Below the pieces are notes generated by a model that saw only the letters and a program-made list of their open reading frames with translations, searched no databases and had not been told where the DNA came from. This document shows, piece by piece, positions 1 through 8,689 of a stretch of 11,674 bases of DNA (its first letter is position 1; every line of letters begins with the position of its first letter). Location of the stretch: NCBI GenBank assembly GCA_012510295.1, contig JAAZID010000076.1:1-11674 (forward strand), given 5' to 3'. A program made the position numbers and the translations under genes. This stretch comes from Methanomicrobiales archaeon (GTDB taxonomy: Archaea; Halobacteriota; Methanomicrobia; Methanomicrobiales; Methanoculleaceae).

Positions 1-321
1 CACGACCGGGGCGAGACAGATGGCGGCGATGACCTTACCCTGCTCAAAGAATAGCCTGGTGAGCCTCTGGAGTTCCTCGCTCCCCCAGAGGTGATCCTCT
101 GATCCGGTGCCGCCCACAATCACGATCCCGGCGTAATTGTCGGGGTTCACATCGCCAAACGCCAGGCTCGCCTCCAGAGCAGCGCCGAGCATCCCTGTGC
201 ACGTGCCCGGGGCGGTCGAAGCGATATCGATACCGATGCCCGCTTCCTCAAACATGCGCTTCGGGATATCCAGTTCTTCATCCCGGAACCGCTCAGGCGC
301 AATTGCAAATAAAAGGTTCAT
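1..321 (-). CDS. DJ-1/PfpI family protein, N-terminal 107 residues (cut by window edge)
   Basis: The minus strand reads open from an ATG at 321 to the left edge, giving 107 residues that begin MNLLFAIAPERFRDEEL. Seen: an N-terminal beta strand followed by a Glu pair (E15/E16) where DJ-1/PfpI proteins carry their conserved acidic residue, a glycine-rich IVIVGGTGSEDHLW segment, and a nucleophile elbow GKVIAAICLAPVV placing Cys102 at the position of the family's catalytic cysteine. Members act as deglycases, proteases, chaperones or amidotransferase-like proteins, so the exact reaction cannot be told; a cytoplasmic location is expected because there is no signal peptide. The start is supported by a GGAG Shine-Dalgarno sequence (328-331) seven bases upstream. 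The C-terminal half lies outside the window. It is divergent from the surface-protein gene. Confidence 0.82.
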   Translation of the reverse strand, partial: MNLLFAIAPERFRDEELDIPKRMFEEAGIGIDIASTAPGTCTGMLGAALEASLAFGDVNPDNYAGIVIVGGTGSEDHLWGSEELQRLTRLFFEQGKVIAAICLAPVV

Positions 322-428
322 GCTGGTCTCCTATCCAGGGTTTGTTCATAAGCATATTGATGGTTGTGGGGGATGGCATCCCGGGAGTACAGACCAGGCA
401 TATACCATCACCAGACCGATATGAAATA

Positions 429-446
429 AGATTATTATAATAATCT
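429..446. promoter_or_regulatory. 18-bp perfect palindrome, candidate operator/TATA region
   Basis: AGATTATTATAATAATCT is identical to its reverse complement over all 18 bases and sits in the only strongly AT-rich patch between two divergent genes. It could act as a TATA element in either direction or as the site of a dimeric regulator. If it promotes the surface-protein gene, the transcript would have a leader of roughly 100 bases. The role is inferred; only the symmetry and the position are seen. Confidence 0.35.
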
Positions 447-566
447 CGCTATCAAAGTGCAGACCCCGGACCCTGCGGAAGAGCCGGTGATCGGCTGATA
501 ACCCGCACTGGCCCGGCCACCCCGCTCCCAGAACGAGCGTGGGCGATACCGGAGAGGTGCCGGGGT

Positions 567-575
567 GGAGGGAGA
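567..575 (+). promoter_or_regulatory. Shine-Dalgarno site of the surface-protein gene
   Basis: GGAGGGAGA lies three bases before the ATG at 579. It supports this start over the ATG at 591 (codon 5), which would be at an unusually long spacing. Confidence 0.6.
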
Positions 576-578
576 CTT

Positions 579-3110
579 ATGCAACGCGGCATGTATTACT
601 GGATCATACTCGTTCTGGCACTCACGTTCATTGCGCTCGCTGGAGCAGCGGAGCCAGAAGACTATACCACTGCCTGGAACCGGACCTACGGGGGGGATGC
701 TGCCGGGGAGGCGGCATACGCGATCATCGCCGACCGGGAGGGAGCGGGATTCTTCCTCGCCGGTGAGACCGGGACGTTCGGCGTGGGAGAGACAGATGCC
801 TGGGTGGTCAGGCTGACACCGGAGGGCGACGAGGTGTGGAACCAGACCTACGGCATGGGGGGGCCCGACACCGCACGGTCCATCACCCGGACCGGTGACG
901 GGAACCTCCTTGTTGCGGGGATCTTCACCTTCATCATCGATGAGACGGGGACGGATACCGACGCCTGGGTCGCAGAGATCGATCCCTCGGGGAGCGAGAT
1001 CTGGAACCGGACCTACGGTGGCCCGGACGTCAACGCATCGGCAAACGCGGTGATCGAGGCTGATGACGGAGGCTACATATTCGTAGGCTCCATCGCACCC
1101 CGGGGAGAGGAGGTGTCATGGGCCTGGGCGGTCAGGTTGACCGAGTCAGGGGATGAGGTCTGGAACAGGACATTCGGCGGGGTCGGACGCAGCGCAGCAA
1201 ACGCTGTTACGCACCTTCCCGATGGAGATCTTGTCTTCGCCGGCAGCACCGATTCTTCGGGCGCAGGAAAGACGGATGCCTGGGTGGTCAGGCTGACCGG
1301 GTCCGGAGATGAGGTCTGGAACAGGACATTCGGGAGTCCCGACGATGACTGCGCTCAGGCGGTGATCAACACAACAGATGGAAACATCATCATCGCCGGC
1401 ACATTCACCGAGAGACCCGACAACGAGACGGTCGATACCGATGCCCTCCTCATGAAGCTCACACCTGACGGAGATATCATCTGGAACTGGATCTACGGGG
1501 AGTATGGTGTGAACGAGTCAGCCAATGCGGTCGTAGAGACCGCTGACGGCGGCTACGTATTCGCCGGAGAGACCGGTTTCTCCGGGACGGACGAGACCGA
1601 CGCCTGGCTCGTCGAGACCGATGCTGAAGGAGCGGTAGCATGGAGCAGGACCTTTGGCGGCATAAACCCCGGTGACCGGGCGGCATCGATCCTGCAACTC
1701 GCAGGAGGCGAGATCCTCTTTGCAGGGACGTTCAATGCCACCGTACAGGGAGGAGAAGTAAACACAGATGCGTGGGTCGTGAGGCTGGCGCCAGCCCTGG
1801 AACCGACACCAGAACCCACAGCAACGCCCATAAAACCCCCGAAAGCACCACCGACACCCCAGAAACCGGTGATTCCGACACCGGTCGTAACTGCAACCCA
1901 GAAGCCGACAGAGACCCCGGGACCCCGGCCCACCGAGACCGTAAAGCCGACAGAAGAACTGACAACGACCCCGGAACCGACAGAAGAACCGACGGTGAAG
2001 CCGACAAGAACCTCAAGACCCCGGCCCACCGAGACCGTAAAGCCGACAGAGGAACCGACGATGACAGAGACGCAGGAACCGAACAATCAGGAGAACAACG
2101 AGGGCGATGGCTCGCTATCAGGAACAGTCTGGTATGACCTGAACACGGATGGCCACCGCGATCCGGGTGAGCCCGGCATCCCGGACATCTGCGTGCTTCT
2201 CGTCGGCAAGCGGTCCCTGCGCGACTACACCGTCACCGACACCGGGGGAACATACCGGTTCCCCTCCCCTCCCGGCGATTTTGACCACCTTGAGTTCCTC
2301 GTGCCGGACGGCTACTCCTGCACCATCCCGGGCCCGGACAATGACGCCCACTCACCAGATGGAATTGTAGCATCCGCGGGAGGTGGAGCCTCCCGACAAG
2401 CCCTGAATGCAGGTTTCACCGGAGATTACCAGACCGGGACACCGGCCGCGGCCTATGGATGGGTGCGCGGCACGATCTGGAGCGACAACAACCAGGACGG
2501 CATCATGGACGAGACCCACGGCATGGCCGGCGTCGAAATCCTTCTCCTGGATGCGGATGGCACCCCGGTGGCATCCACCCGCACGCGCAGCCATTACATC
2601 TATGAATCCATGTACCTCTTCGGCCCCCTCCCACCCGGAGAATACTCTCTCTCGTTCACTGCACTGGAGGACTACATCTTCACAGGCACCGGAGGGGGCA
2701 GCCATGCCGATCCGCTGACCGGCATGTCTGATCCTTTCAGAATAGAAGGGGGGGATGTGATCATCAGGAATGCCGGGATGATCCCTTCCCCCACCCCACC
2801 AGCGACCGCGCAGGAGCCTGATCCGACCGGGACCGAGACCCCCGGAATACCGGACGATGATGCCGCTGGCACTGAGGAGAATGAGAACGACAGCGAAATC
2901 GTGGATGATGATGCCGCCGGCGGCGAGGAGGCAACCGATGCCGGCGATGTGAACGAAACCCCGGTGGAGCCCGGAGAAGAGGATACGGCCGGTATCATCG
3001 ACCTGTTCAACGACGCACCGCCTGAGAACCTGACCGGTGAGGTCACCGAAGACACCGAACCAGAGGTGACTACGACCGCATCTCTCCTGTCCAGATGGTT
3101 CAACCTCTGA
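579..3110 (+). CDS. Secreted surface protein: seven propeller-like repeats, Pro/Thr stalk, two SdrD-B-like domains
   Basis: This 843-residue protein begins with a signal peptide: residues 1-24, short basic start, then a hydrophobic run YYWIILVLALTFIALAGAA. Residues 33-400 hold seven repeats of 52-55 residues, each with a W-N-R-T-[YF]-G-G core (Trp33, 87, 142, 195, 247, 302, 355) followed by a DGGY-[IV]-FAG strand and a TDAWVVRL strand. This resembles a seven-bladed beta-propeller closed by a final DAWVVRL at 398-404. Residues 405-510 are a Pro/Thr/Glu stalk with internal duplication. Residues 515-620 and 631-735 each start G-T-[VI]-W-x-D-x-[NQ]-x-D-G, the opening of SdrD-B-like Ca-binding domains. 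The rest is an acidic, Thr-rich tail ending SLLSRWFNL, without an obvious PGF-CTERM sorting signal or membrane helix. A role at the cell surface, such as adhesion or binding, is inferred; no catalytic motif is visible. Confidence 0.85.
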   Translation: MQRGMYYWIILVLALTFIALAGAAEPEDYTTAWNRTYGGDAAGEAAYAIIADREGAGFFLAGETGTFGVGETDAWVVRLTPEGDEVWNQTYGMGGPDTARSITRTGDGNLLVAGIFTFIIDETGTDTDAWVAEIDPSGSEIWNRTYGGPDVNASANAVIEADDGGYIFVGSIAPRGEEVSWAWAVRLTESGDEVWNRTFGGVGRSAANAVTHLPDGDLVFAGSTDSSGAGKTDAWVVRLTGSGDEVWNRTFGSPDDDCAQAVINTTDGNIIIAGTFTERPDNETVDTDALLMKLTPDGDIIWNWIYGEYGVNESANAVVETADGGYVFAGETGFSGTDETDAWLVETDAEGAVAWSRTFGGINPGDRAASILQLAGGEILFAGTFNATVQGGEVNTDAWVVRLAPALEPTPEPTATPIKPPKAPPTPQKPVIPTPVVTATQKPTETPGPRPTETVKPTEELTTTPEPTEEPTVKPTRTSRPRPTETVKPTEEPTMTETQEPNNQENNEGDGSLSGTVWYDLNTDGHRDPGEPGIPDICVLLVGKRSLRDYTVTDTGGTYRFPSPPGDFDHLEFLVPDGYSCTIPGPDNDAHSPDGIVASAGGGASRQALNAGFTGDYQTGTPAAAYGWVRGTIWSDNNQDGIMDETHGMAGVEILLLDADGTPVASTRTRSHYIYESMYLFGPLPPGEYSLSFTALEDYIFTGTGGGSHADPLTGMSDPFRIEGGDVIIRNAGMIPSPTPPATAQEPDPTGTETPGIPDDDAAGTEENENDSEIVDDDAAGGEEATDAGDVNETPVEPGEEDTAGIIDLFNDAPPENLTGEVTEDTEPEVTTTASLLSRWFNL
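675..1790 (+). repeat. Seven tandem propeller-like protein repeats
   Basis: The DNA encodes seven successive units, each opened by a Trp codon at 675, 837, 1002, 1161, 1317, 1482 and 1641, so the period is 156-165 bp. The repeats have diverged in DNA but keep W-N-[RQ]-T-[YF]-G, a DGG-turn and a TDAW strand. Five of the seven carry an N-x-T glycosylation sequon at the same place; the sixth (WNWI) and seventh (WSRT) do not. The final TDAWVVRL near 1764-1790 completes the last unit. Confidence 0.8.
1921..2050 (+). repeat. 34-bp direct repeat in the Pro/Thr stalk (period 96 bp)
   Basis: Bases 1921-1954 and 2017-2050 are identical over 34 bp and encode the same RPTETVKPTE stretch. The offset is 96 bp, exactly 32 codons, so the reading frame is kept. 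This looks like a recent duplication inside the stalk of the surface protein, and stalk length could vary between strains by slippage or recombination. Confidence 0.85.
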
Positions 3111-3113
3111 TCA

Positions 3114-3126
3114 GCACCTCAGGTGC
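3114..3126 (+). terminator. Small inverted repeat just after the surface-protein stop
   Basis: GCACCT, one base, AGGTGC forms a perfect 6-bp inverted repeat beginning 3 bases after the TGA. The single-base loop would open to about three bases in RNA. There is no T-run after it, and archaeal terminators are usually T-rich without a required hairpin, so a role in 3' end formation or stability is only possible. Confidence 0.25.
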
Positions 3127-3127
3127 G

Positions 3128-3338
3128 CTATGGAGGCGTCGCACCGGGCCCGTAGCGATAGGCGATATCAAGAACCGTTGCGCGCAGGGCTGCCTGTTCG
3201 GTGATACGGGTCTTCGGCGGCTCCCCCGTTAGCCGCGGGATCGCGGATGTGCTCTCAAGCGATCTGGATCAGTTGATCCGCCACAAGGGCGCTGAACCAG
3301 GTGAGATCCCGGAACACTGCTCTGAGTTCTTCATCCCG
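3128..3338 (-). pseudogene. Possible decayed minus-strand gene fragment in the 343-bp spacer
   Basis: The spacer 3111-3453 has no convincing intact gene. On the minus strand, two adjacent protein-like pieces lie in different frames. Bases 3338-3258 read RDEELRAVFRDLTWFSALV and on to a TGA at 3257-3255. Bases 3259-3131 in the next frame read from LESTSAIPRLTGEP through TRITEQAALRATVLDIAYRYGPG to a TAG at 3130-3128. An in-frame TAG at 3341-3339 closes the first piece upstream, and no start codon with a ribosome site is seen. One frameshift would join the pieces into about 70 residues. I do not recognise the family. This may be a relic of a lost gene, or chance open frames in GC-rich DNA. Confidence 0.25.
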
Positions 3339-3453
3339 CTACATGCGCGAAAGCAGGAAGCGCCTCCACATCAACCGCGTGCTGAGGTGACTCCTTTCAG
3401 GACGATCCCACTCGCAACATTTATCCCGGCGGCTCTCAAGATCTCTCGCAGGT

Positions 3454-3873
3454 GTGAAGCGCGTGGGATATATCGACAAGATACGGCGGACCGGGAGGGA
3501 TGCGAACCCCTTCTTCACGATGATGGGAATTGATGTAGGCGAATACGGTGACGGGCAGGCGCACCTCACCATGGAGGTCCGGCCGGATATGCTCAACGGT
3601 GCTGGATGGCTCCAGGGCGGTGTCTACGTGGCACTTGCGGATGAAGCGATCGCGCTTGCACTCTATACGCTTCTCGCCGGAAACGAGGATATCGCCACGA
3701 TCGATGAGCACACCAGCTTCATGAAGGGCGTCAACGCCGGGATGATCGCCGCCACCGGCAGGGTCATCAGGAAAGGGCGCCGGGTGGCGTTTGCGGAGGG
3801 AGAGGTCCGGAGCGCGGAAGACGGGACCCTCCTCTCCCGGACGTCGGCATCGTTTGCGGTCATAGCGCGGTGA
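3454..3873 (+). CDS. PaaI-type hot-dog fold acyl-CoA thioesterase
   Basis: A 139-residue single-domain protein, the usual length for PaaI/4HBT-like thioesterases. Seen: N-terminal helix and NPFFTMMGIDV strand, the family signature N-G-A-G-W-L-Q-G-G-V (residues 48-57) preceding the long hot-dog helix YVALADEA (58-65), and a C-terminal SRTSASFAVI strand. Asp63 on the helix is at the usual catalytic acid position; Gln54 replaces the His often found before the GG pair. The family hydrolyses acyl-CoA thioesters in the cytoplasm; the substrate here is unknown. The start is a GTG at 3454 with only a weak ribosome site; a second in-frame GTG lies at 3463. A TATA-like CATTTATC at 3417-3424 may serve as promoter. 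The gene stands alone, 141 bp before pyrG on the same strand. Confidence 0.82.
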   Translation: MKRVGYIDKIRRTGRDANPFFTMMGIDVGEYGDGQAHLTMEVRPDMLNGAGWLQGGVYVALADEAIALALYTLLAGNEDIATIDEHTSFMKGVNAGMIAATGRVIRKGRRVAFAEGEVRSAEDGTLLSRTSASFAVIAR

Positions 3874-3942
3874 TACCGCGACGAATAGTCCTGTCGGAAT
3901 TGCTCTACTACCGTGAGCGATTTCGCGAAGGTCGTCTGAAAC

Positions 3943-3950
3943 AATACATT
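3943..3950 (+). promoter_or_regulatory. Candidate TATA box for the pyrG operon
   Basis: AATACATT preceded by the purine-rich CTGAAAC (a BRE-like context) stands about 70 bases before the pyrG start, in the 141-bp gap after the thioesterase gene. Transcription would begin near 3970, leaving a leader of about 45 bases that contains the Shine-Dalgarno site. The match to the archaeal TATA consensus is only partial, and read-through from the thioesterase gene cannot be excluded. Confidence 0.3.
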
Positions 3951-3999
3951 CTCAATATCGGAGATCACATACATGGGATAGAGACTCTGGAGCAGACCA

Positions 4000-4005
4000 G
4001 AGGGG
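4000..4005 (+). promoter_or_regulatory. pyrG: Ribosome binding site deciding the TTG start of pyrG
   Basis: GAGGGG ends nine bases before the TTG at 4015, a normal spacing. The nearer ATG at 4007 is only one base from it, lies out of frame and stops after three codons (M-R-V-stop at 4016-4018, overlapping the TTG). TTG gives the family's standard N-terminus MKYIVVTGG. Confidence 0.6.
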
Positions 4006-4014
4006 AATGAGAGT

Positions 4015-5600
<1,586 letters not shown>

Positions 5601-5607
<7 letters not shown>

Positions 5608-6518
5608 ACGTCGAGGAGTTCATCGGTGAAGCGATCCAGCGGATACGGGATGTTGCCGGGGAAGAACGGGTCGTGATAGCGCTCTCGGGCGGCGTGGACT
5701 CGTCTGTCTGCGCTGCGCTTGCCGCCCGGGCCATCGGTGACGCTCTCATACCGATATACGTCGATACCGGTCTCATGCGAAAAGGCGAGACCGGGCAGAT
5801 ACAGGCCCTCTTCGCGGACATGAACCTCCACGTCGTGGATGCGGGCGACGAGTTCTTCGAGGCCCTCAGGGGTGCCACCGATCCCGAAGAGAAGCGCAAG
5901 ATCATCGGTGAGAAGTTCATCCGGATATTTGAGCGGGAGGCGAAACGGACGGGGGCGACGATGCTCCTGCAGGGGACGATCCGCTCCGACCGCATCGAGA
6001 GCGAGGGGGGGATAAAGAGCCACCACAACGTCGGCGGCATGCCCCTCGATATGGAATTTTCGGGCGTCATCGAGCCGCTCGCCGACCTCTACAAGGACGA
6101 GGTCCGCGAGGTGGCCGGCGGGCTCGGGCTCCCGGCGGAGATCCAGCACCGGATGCCCTTCCCGGGCCCGGGGCTCGCCGTCAGGATGCTCGGCGAGGTG
6201 ACCCGGGAGAAGGTCATGATCGTCCGGGAGGCAAACGCCATCGTCGAGGAGTGTCTGGTGGAGGAGTTCGAACCCTGGCAGTGCTTTGCGGCGCTGCTCG
6301 GTCGCGGGACCGGTGTGAAGGATGGCGCACGGCTCCACGGCTGGATCGTCGCGATCCGGGCCATCGAGTCTCAGGGTGGCATGACCGCCGAACCCCTGCT
6401 CCTGCCCTACGATACCCTCACCGGGATGGTATCCCGGATCACCTCCGAGATCCCGGGGGTCGCCCGGGTGGTCTATGACCTCACCCCGAAACCCCCGGCG
6501 ACGATTGAATATGAGTGA
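5601..6518 (+). CDS. guaAB: GMP synthase, ATP-pyrophosphatase subunit (GuaAb)
   Basis: A 305-residue stand-alone synthetase subunit of GMP synthase, which adenylates XMP and aminates it to GMP. In most archaea the glutaminase is a separate protein (GuaAa), and no gene for it is in this window. Seen: the PP-loop ATP-binding motif [13 protein letters not shown] (residues 29-41), [12 protein letters not shown], the [14 protein letters not shown] segment, SHHNVGGMP, the [13 protein letters not shown] motif and the conserved C-terminus [20 protein letters not shown] followed by PPATIEYE. All these match full-length archaeal subunits, so the enzyme looks complete. The ATG at 5601 overlaps the pyrG stop by 7 bp and is preceded by GGTGA at 5587-5591, complementary to the 16S rRNA tail. 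With PyrG it forms a pair of purine and pyrimidine amidation enzymes, likely co-translated. Confidence 0.95.
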
Positions 6519-7647
6519 GAACATGACAGAAGATTCACGGGTGCTTGATGCACGTTATCATATGCCCGCATTCGGCCGGACGATGAAGATCGTCCGTGGT
6601 GCGGGGTCGCGCGTCTGGGATGACCAGGGACGAGAATACATCGACTGTGTGGCCGGTATTGCGGTCTGCAGCACCGGCCACTGCCACCCGGCGGTTGTCG
6701 CGGCGATATGCGACCAGGCCGGCCGCCTGATCCACTGTTCGAACCTCTACTACGTCCCGAACCAGGCGGAACTTGCGGAGAGGCTCGTGGGGCTCACGGG
6801 ACTCGGAAAGGCGTTCTTCTCAAACTCCGGCGCCGAGGCAAACGAGGGCGCCATAAAGCTCGCCCGCGTCCGGACGGGGAGAAAGAAGTTCGTCGCGTTC
6901 ACCCACGGGTTCCACGGCAGGACCTGCGGGTCGCTCGCCGTCACCCACAAACCTGCGATCCGGGAGCCCTTTGAGCCGCTCTCGCCCGCCTGTACCTTCG
7001 TGGAGTACGGGGATCTCGACGGCCTCGCAGAGGTCGTCGATACGGATACCGCGGGGATCTTCGTCGAACCCGTCCAGGGCGAGGCGGGCGTCATGATCCC
7101 GCCGGCAGGCTTCTTCCGGGGCATCAGGGATATCTGCGATGATACTGGCGCACTGATGATCGTCGACGAGGTGCAGACCGGCATGGGCCGGACCGGGAAG
7201 TGGCTTGCCACCCAGTATACCGGCGTCACGCCCGATATCGTGACGCTCGCAAAGGGGCTTGCAAGCGGGTTTCCGATCGGCGCACTCATCGCCCGCGAGG
7301 GACTTGAGTTTACGCGGAGCGAGCACGGGAGCACGTTTGCCGGGGGACCGCTCGCCTGCGCCGCGGCGCTCGCGACCATCGACGTCATCGAGGAGGTCCT
7401 CCCCACCATCCCGGTGAAGGGCGAGCGGTTCCTGAAGGGTCTTGCCCGCCACAACCCACGGGGATGCGGCCTGATGATCGGTATGTCGGTCGGCGACCGG
7501 TGCCCGGAGGTGCAGCAGGCCTGCGCTCGAGACGGGGTGCTCGTCAACTGCGCCGCCGATGGGAATCTCCGGCTTATTCCGCCGCTCGTGATCACGGACG
7601 AGGAGATCGACACCGCCGTCGATGTCGTCAATGCGGCGCTTGGTTAG
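6511..7647 (+). CDS. argD: Acetylornithine aminotransferase-like PLP enzyme (class III)
   Basis: A 378-residue class III aminotransferase, expected to convert N-acetylglutamate semialdehyde to N-acetylornithine with glutamate in arginine synthesis. Seen: [18 protein letters not shown] near the N-terminus, [16 protein letters not shown] (phosphate-binding region), [38 protein letters not shown] with the Asp that contacts the PLP ring nitrogen, the PLP Schiff-base lysine in [14 protein letters not shown] (Lys248) and [16 protein letters not shown]. The length and motifs fit ArgD better than 4-aminobutyrate or ornithine transaminases, but related substrates cannot be excluded. I chose the ATG at 6511, overlapping the guaAb stop by 8 bp; the ATG at 6523 has a slightly better upstream GAGTGAG. 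A longer reading from 6475 would run deep into guaAb. Confidence 0.88.
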   Translation: MSENMTEDSRVLDARYHMPAFGRTMKIVRGAGSRVWDDQGREYIDCVAGIAVCSTGHCHPAVVAAICDQAGRLIHCSNLYYVPNQAELAERLVGLTGLGKAFFSNSGAEANEGAIKLARVRTGRKKFVAFTHGFHGRTCGSLAVTHKPAIREPFEPLSPACTFVEYGDLDGLAEVVDTDTAGIFVEPVQGEAGVMIPPAGFFRGIRDICDDTGALMIVDEVQTGMGRTGKWLATQYTGVTPDIVTLAKGLASGFPIGALIAREGLEFTRSEHGSTFAGGPLACAAALATIDVIEEVLPTIPVKGERFLKGLARHNPRGCGLMIGMSVGDRCPEVQQACARDGVLVNCAADGNLRLIPPLVITDEEIDTAVDVVNAALG

Positions 7648-8689
7648 GGCGCAGTACGCGGGTGCGGCGGGCTACTCCTACGCAAAGTCTGCGGAAGATG
7701 TCGCGCGGGAGCACGGCATCGACCGGGTGGCCCGTCTCGCGAGCAACGAGAACCCCCGCCCACCCTCACCGACCGTGATCGAAGCGGCGAACGAGGCCCT
7801 CCGGGGGGCAAACCGTTACCCCGACGTGCGGGCTACGGCGCTCATCGATGCCCTCCGCCGCTACCACGGCGACTACCGGTTCGTCACCGGCGCCGGGATG
7901 GACGGCGTCATCGAGACGGTGATCCGGACGGTCGTTGAGCCCGGGGAGGCGGTCGTCATATCGACCCCGACCTTCTCCTTCTACGGACTTGCGGCGGCGG
8001 CGTGCGGCGGACAGGTCGTGAATGTGCCCCGGCGCGCTGACTTCTCGGTCGACACGGAGGCCTTCATCGAGGCATGCCGGAGGCCAAAACTCGCCTTCCT
8101 CTGCTCCCCGAATAACCCCACAGGAAACCCGGTCCTGCCGGAGATGGTCGGGGAGATCCTCGACGAGATGGAGGGACTCCTCTTCCTCGATAACGCCTAC
8201 GTCGAGTTCTCGGGCATCGACTACCGCCCCCTCATGCGACGGCACGAGAACCTGATCATCGGGCGGACGATGTCAAAGGTCTTCGCCCTCGCCGGGTTAC
8301 GGGTCGGCTACGCATTCGTCCCGGAGTGGTTTGAGCCCTTCTACCGCCGGGCGGCGACACCGTTTGCCCTGAACGCGGTCTCCGTAGCGGCGGCGGTAGC
8401 GGCTCTTGCTGAGGGGGACCGGGTGCGTGAGACCTGCGATCATGTCCGGCAGTGGAGAGAGAGGTTCACCGAGGAGGTGCCGTTCCGCACGTATCCATCG
8501 GACGCAAACTTCGTCATGATCGACGTCTCCCCCCTGACCGGCGATGATGTGGTGGAGCGCCTCGCGGCAAAAGGCGTCCTCGTCCGGTCCTGCACATCAT
8601 TCCCCGGGCTCGGCGACCACTACATCAGGGTCTGCATCGGCGATGACTGGGAGAACAAACGGTTCATCGAGGCGATTAGATCCCTATGA
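7622..8689 (+). CDS. hisC: Histidinol-phosphate aminotransferase
   Basis: A 355-residue class I/II PLP aminotransferase, expected to convert imidazole acetol phosphate and glutamate to histidinol phosphate in histidine synthesis. Seen: RLASNENPRPPSP, NRYPDVRATAL, TGAGMDGVIE, STPTFSFYG, CSPNNPTGNP, LFLDNAYVEF, the Schiff-base motif RTMSKVFALAGLRVGYA with Lys219, and the C-terminal HYIRVCIG strand with the substrate-binding Arg. These are the ordered landmarks of HisC. Aromatic aminotransferases of the same subfamily remain possible, since HisC-like enzymes can be promiscuous and no other his gene is present here. The start is ATG 7622 or ATG 7631; both overlap the argD end (by 26 or 17 bp) and neither has a clear ribosome site, which suggests translational coupling. 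Confidence 0.88.
   Translation: MSSMRRLVRAQYAGAAGYSYAKSAEDVAREHGIDRVARLASNENPRPPSPTVIEAANEALRGANRYPDVRATALIDALRRYHGDYRFVTGAGMDGVIETVIRTVVEPGEAVVISTPTFSFYGLAAAACGGQVVNVPRRADFSVDTEAFIEACRRPKLAFLCSPNNPTGNPVLPEMVGEILDEMEGLLFLDNAYVEFSGIDYRPLMRRHENLIIGRTMSKVFALAGLRVGYAFVPEWFEPFYRRAATPFALNAVSVAAAVAALAEGDRVRETCDHVRQWRERFTEEVPFRTYPSDANFVMIDVSPLTGDDVVERLAAKGVLVRSCTSFPGLGDHYIRVCIGDDWENKRFIEAIRSL

Larger units (their letters stand above)
322..578. promoter_or_regulatory. Divergent intergenic region with several small inverted repeats
   Basis: This 257-bp spacer separates two divergent genes and should hold both promoters. Seen: an AT-rich island at about 421-448 in otherwise GC-rich DNA, containing a perfect 18-bp palindrome; a 13-bp inverted repeat at 370-382 (GGGATG, one base, CATCCC); and a 5-bp stem with a 5-base loop at 482-496 (AGCCG/CGGCT). 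I see no convincing small gene; the short reading frames here lack Shine-Dalgarno sites and protein-like composition. Transcript starts cannot be fixed from sequence alone. Confidence 0.5.

Noticed and set aside
137..424. 95-residue plus-strand frame over the left-edge gene
   Set aside because: It lies antisense to the DJ-1/PfpI gene, which has a clear family elbow motif and a ribosome site.
1921..2050. Direct repeats considered as a CRISPR array
   Set aside because: Only two copies, inside a coding stalk, with codon-multiple spacing and repeat-like sequence between them.
3201..3533. 110-residue plus-strand frame from a GTG in the spacer before the thioesterase
   Set aside because: No ribosome site, irregular composition, and it overlaps the thioesterase start in another frame by 80 bp.
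6475..6510. Twelve-residue N-terminal extension of the argD-like protein ([12 protein letters not shown])
   Set aside because: It would require a 44-bp overlap with guaAb and gives a basic, non-homologous N-terminus; the ATG at 6511 gives a normal ArgD start and short overlap.
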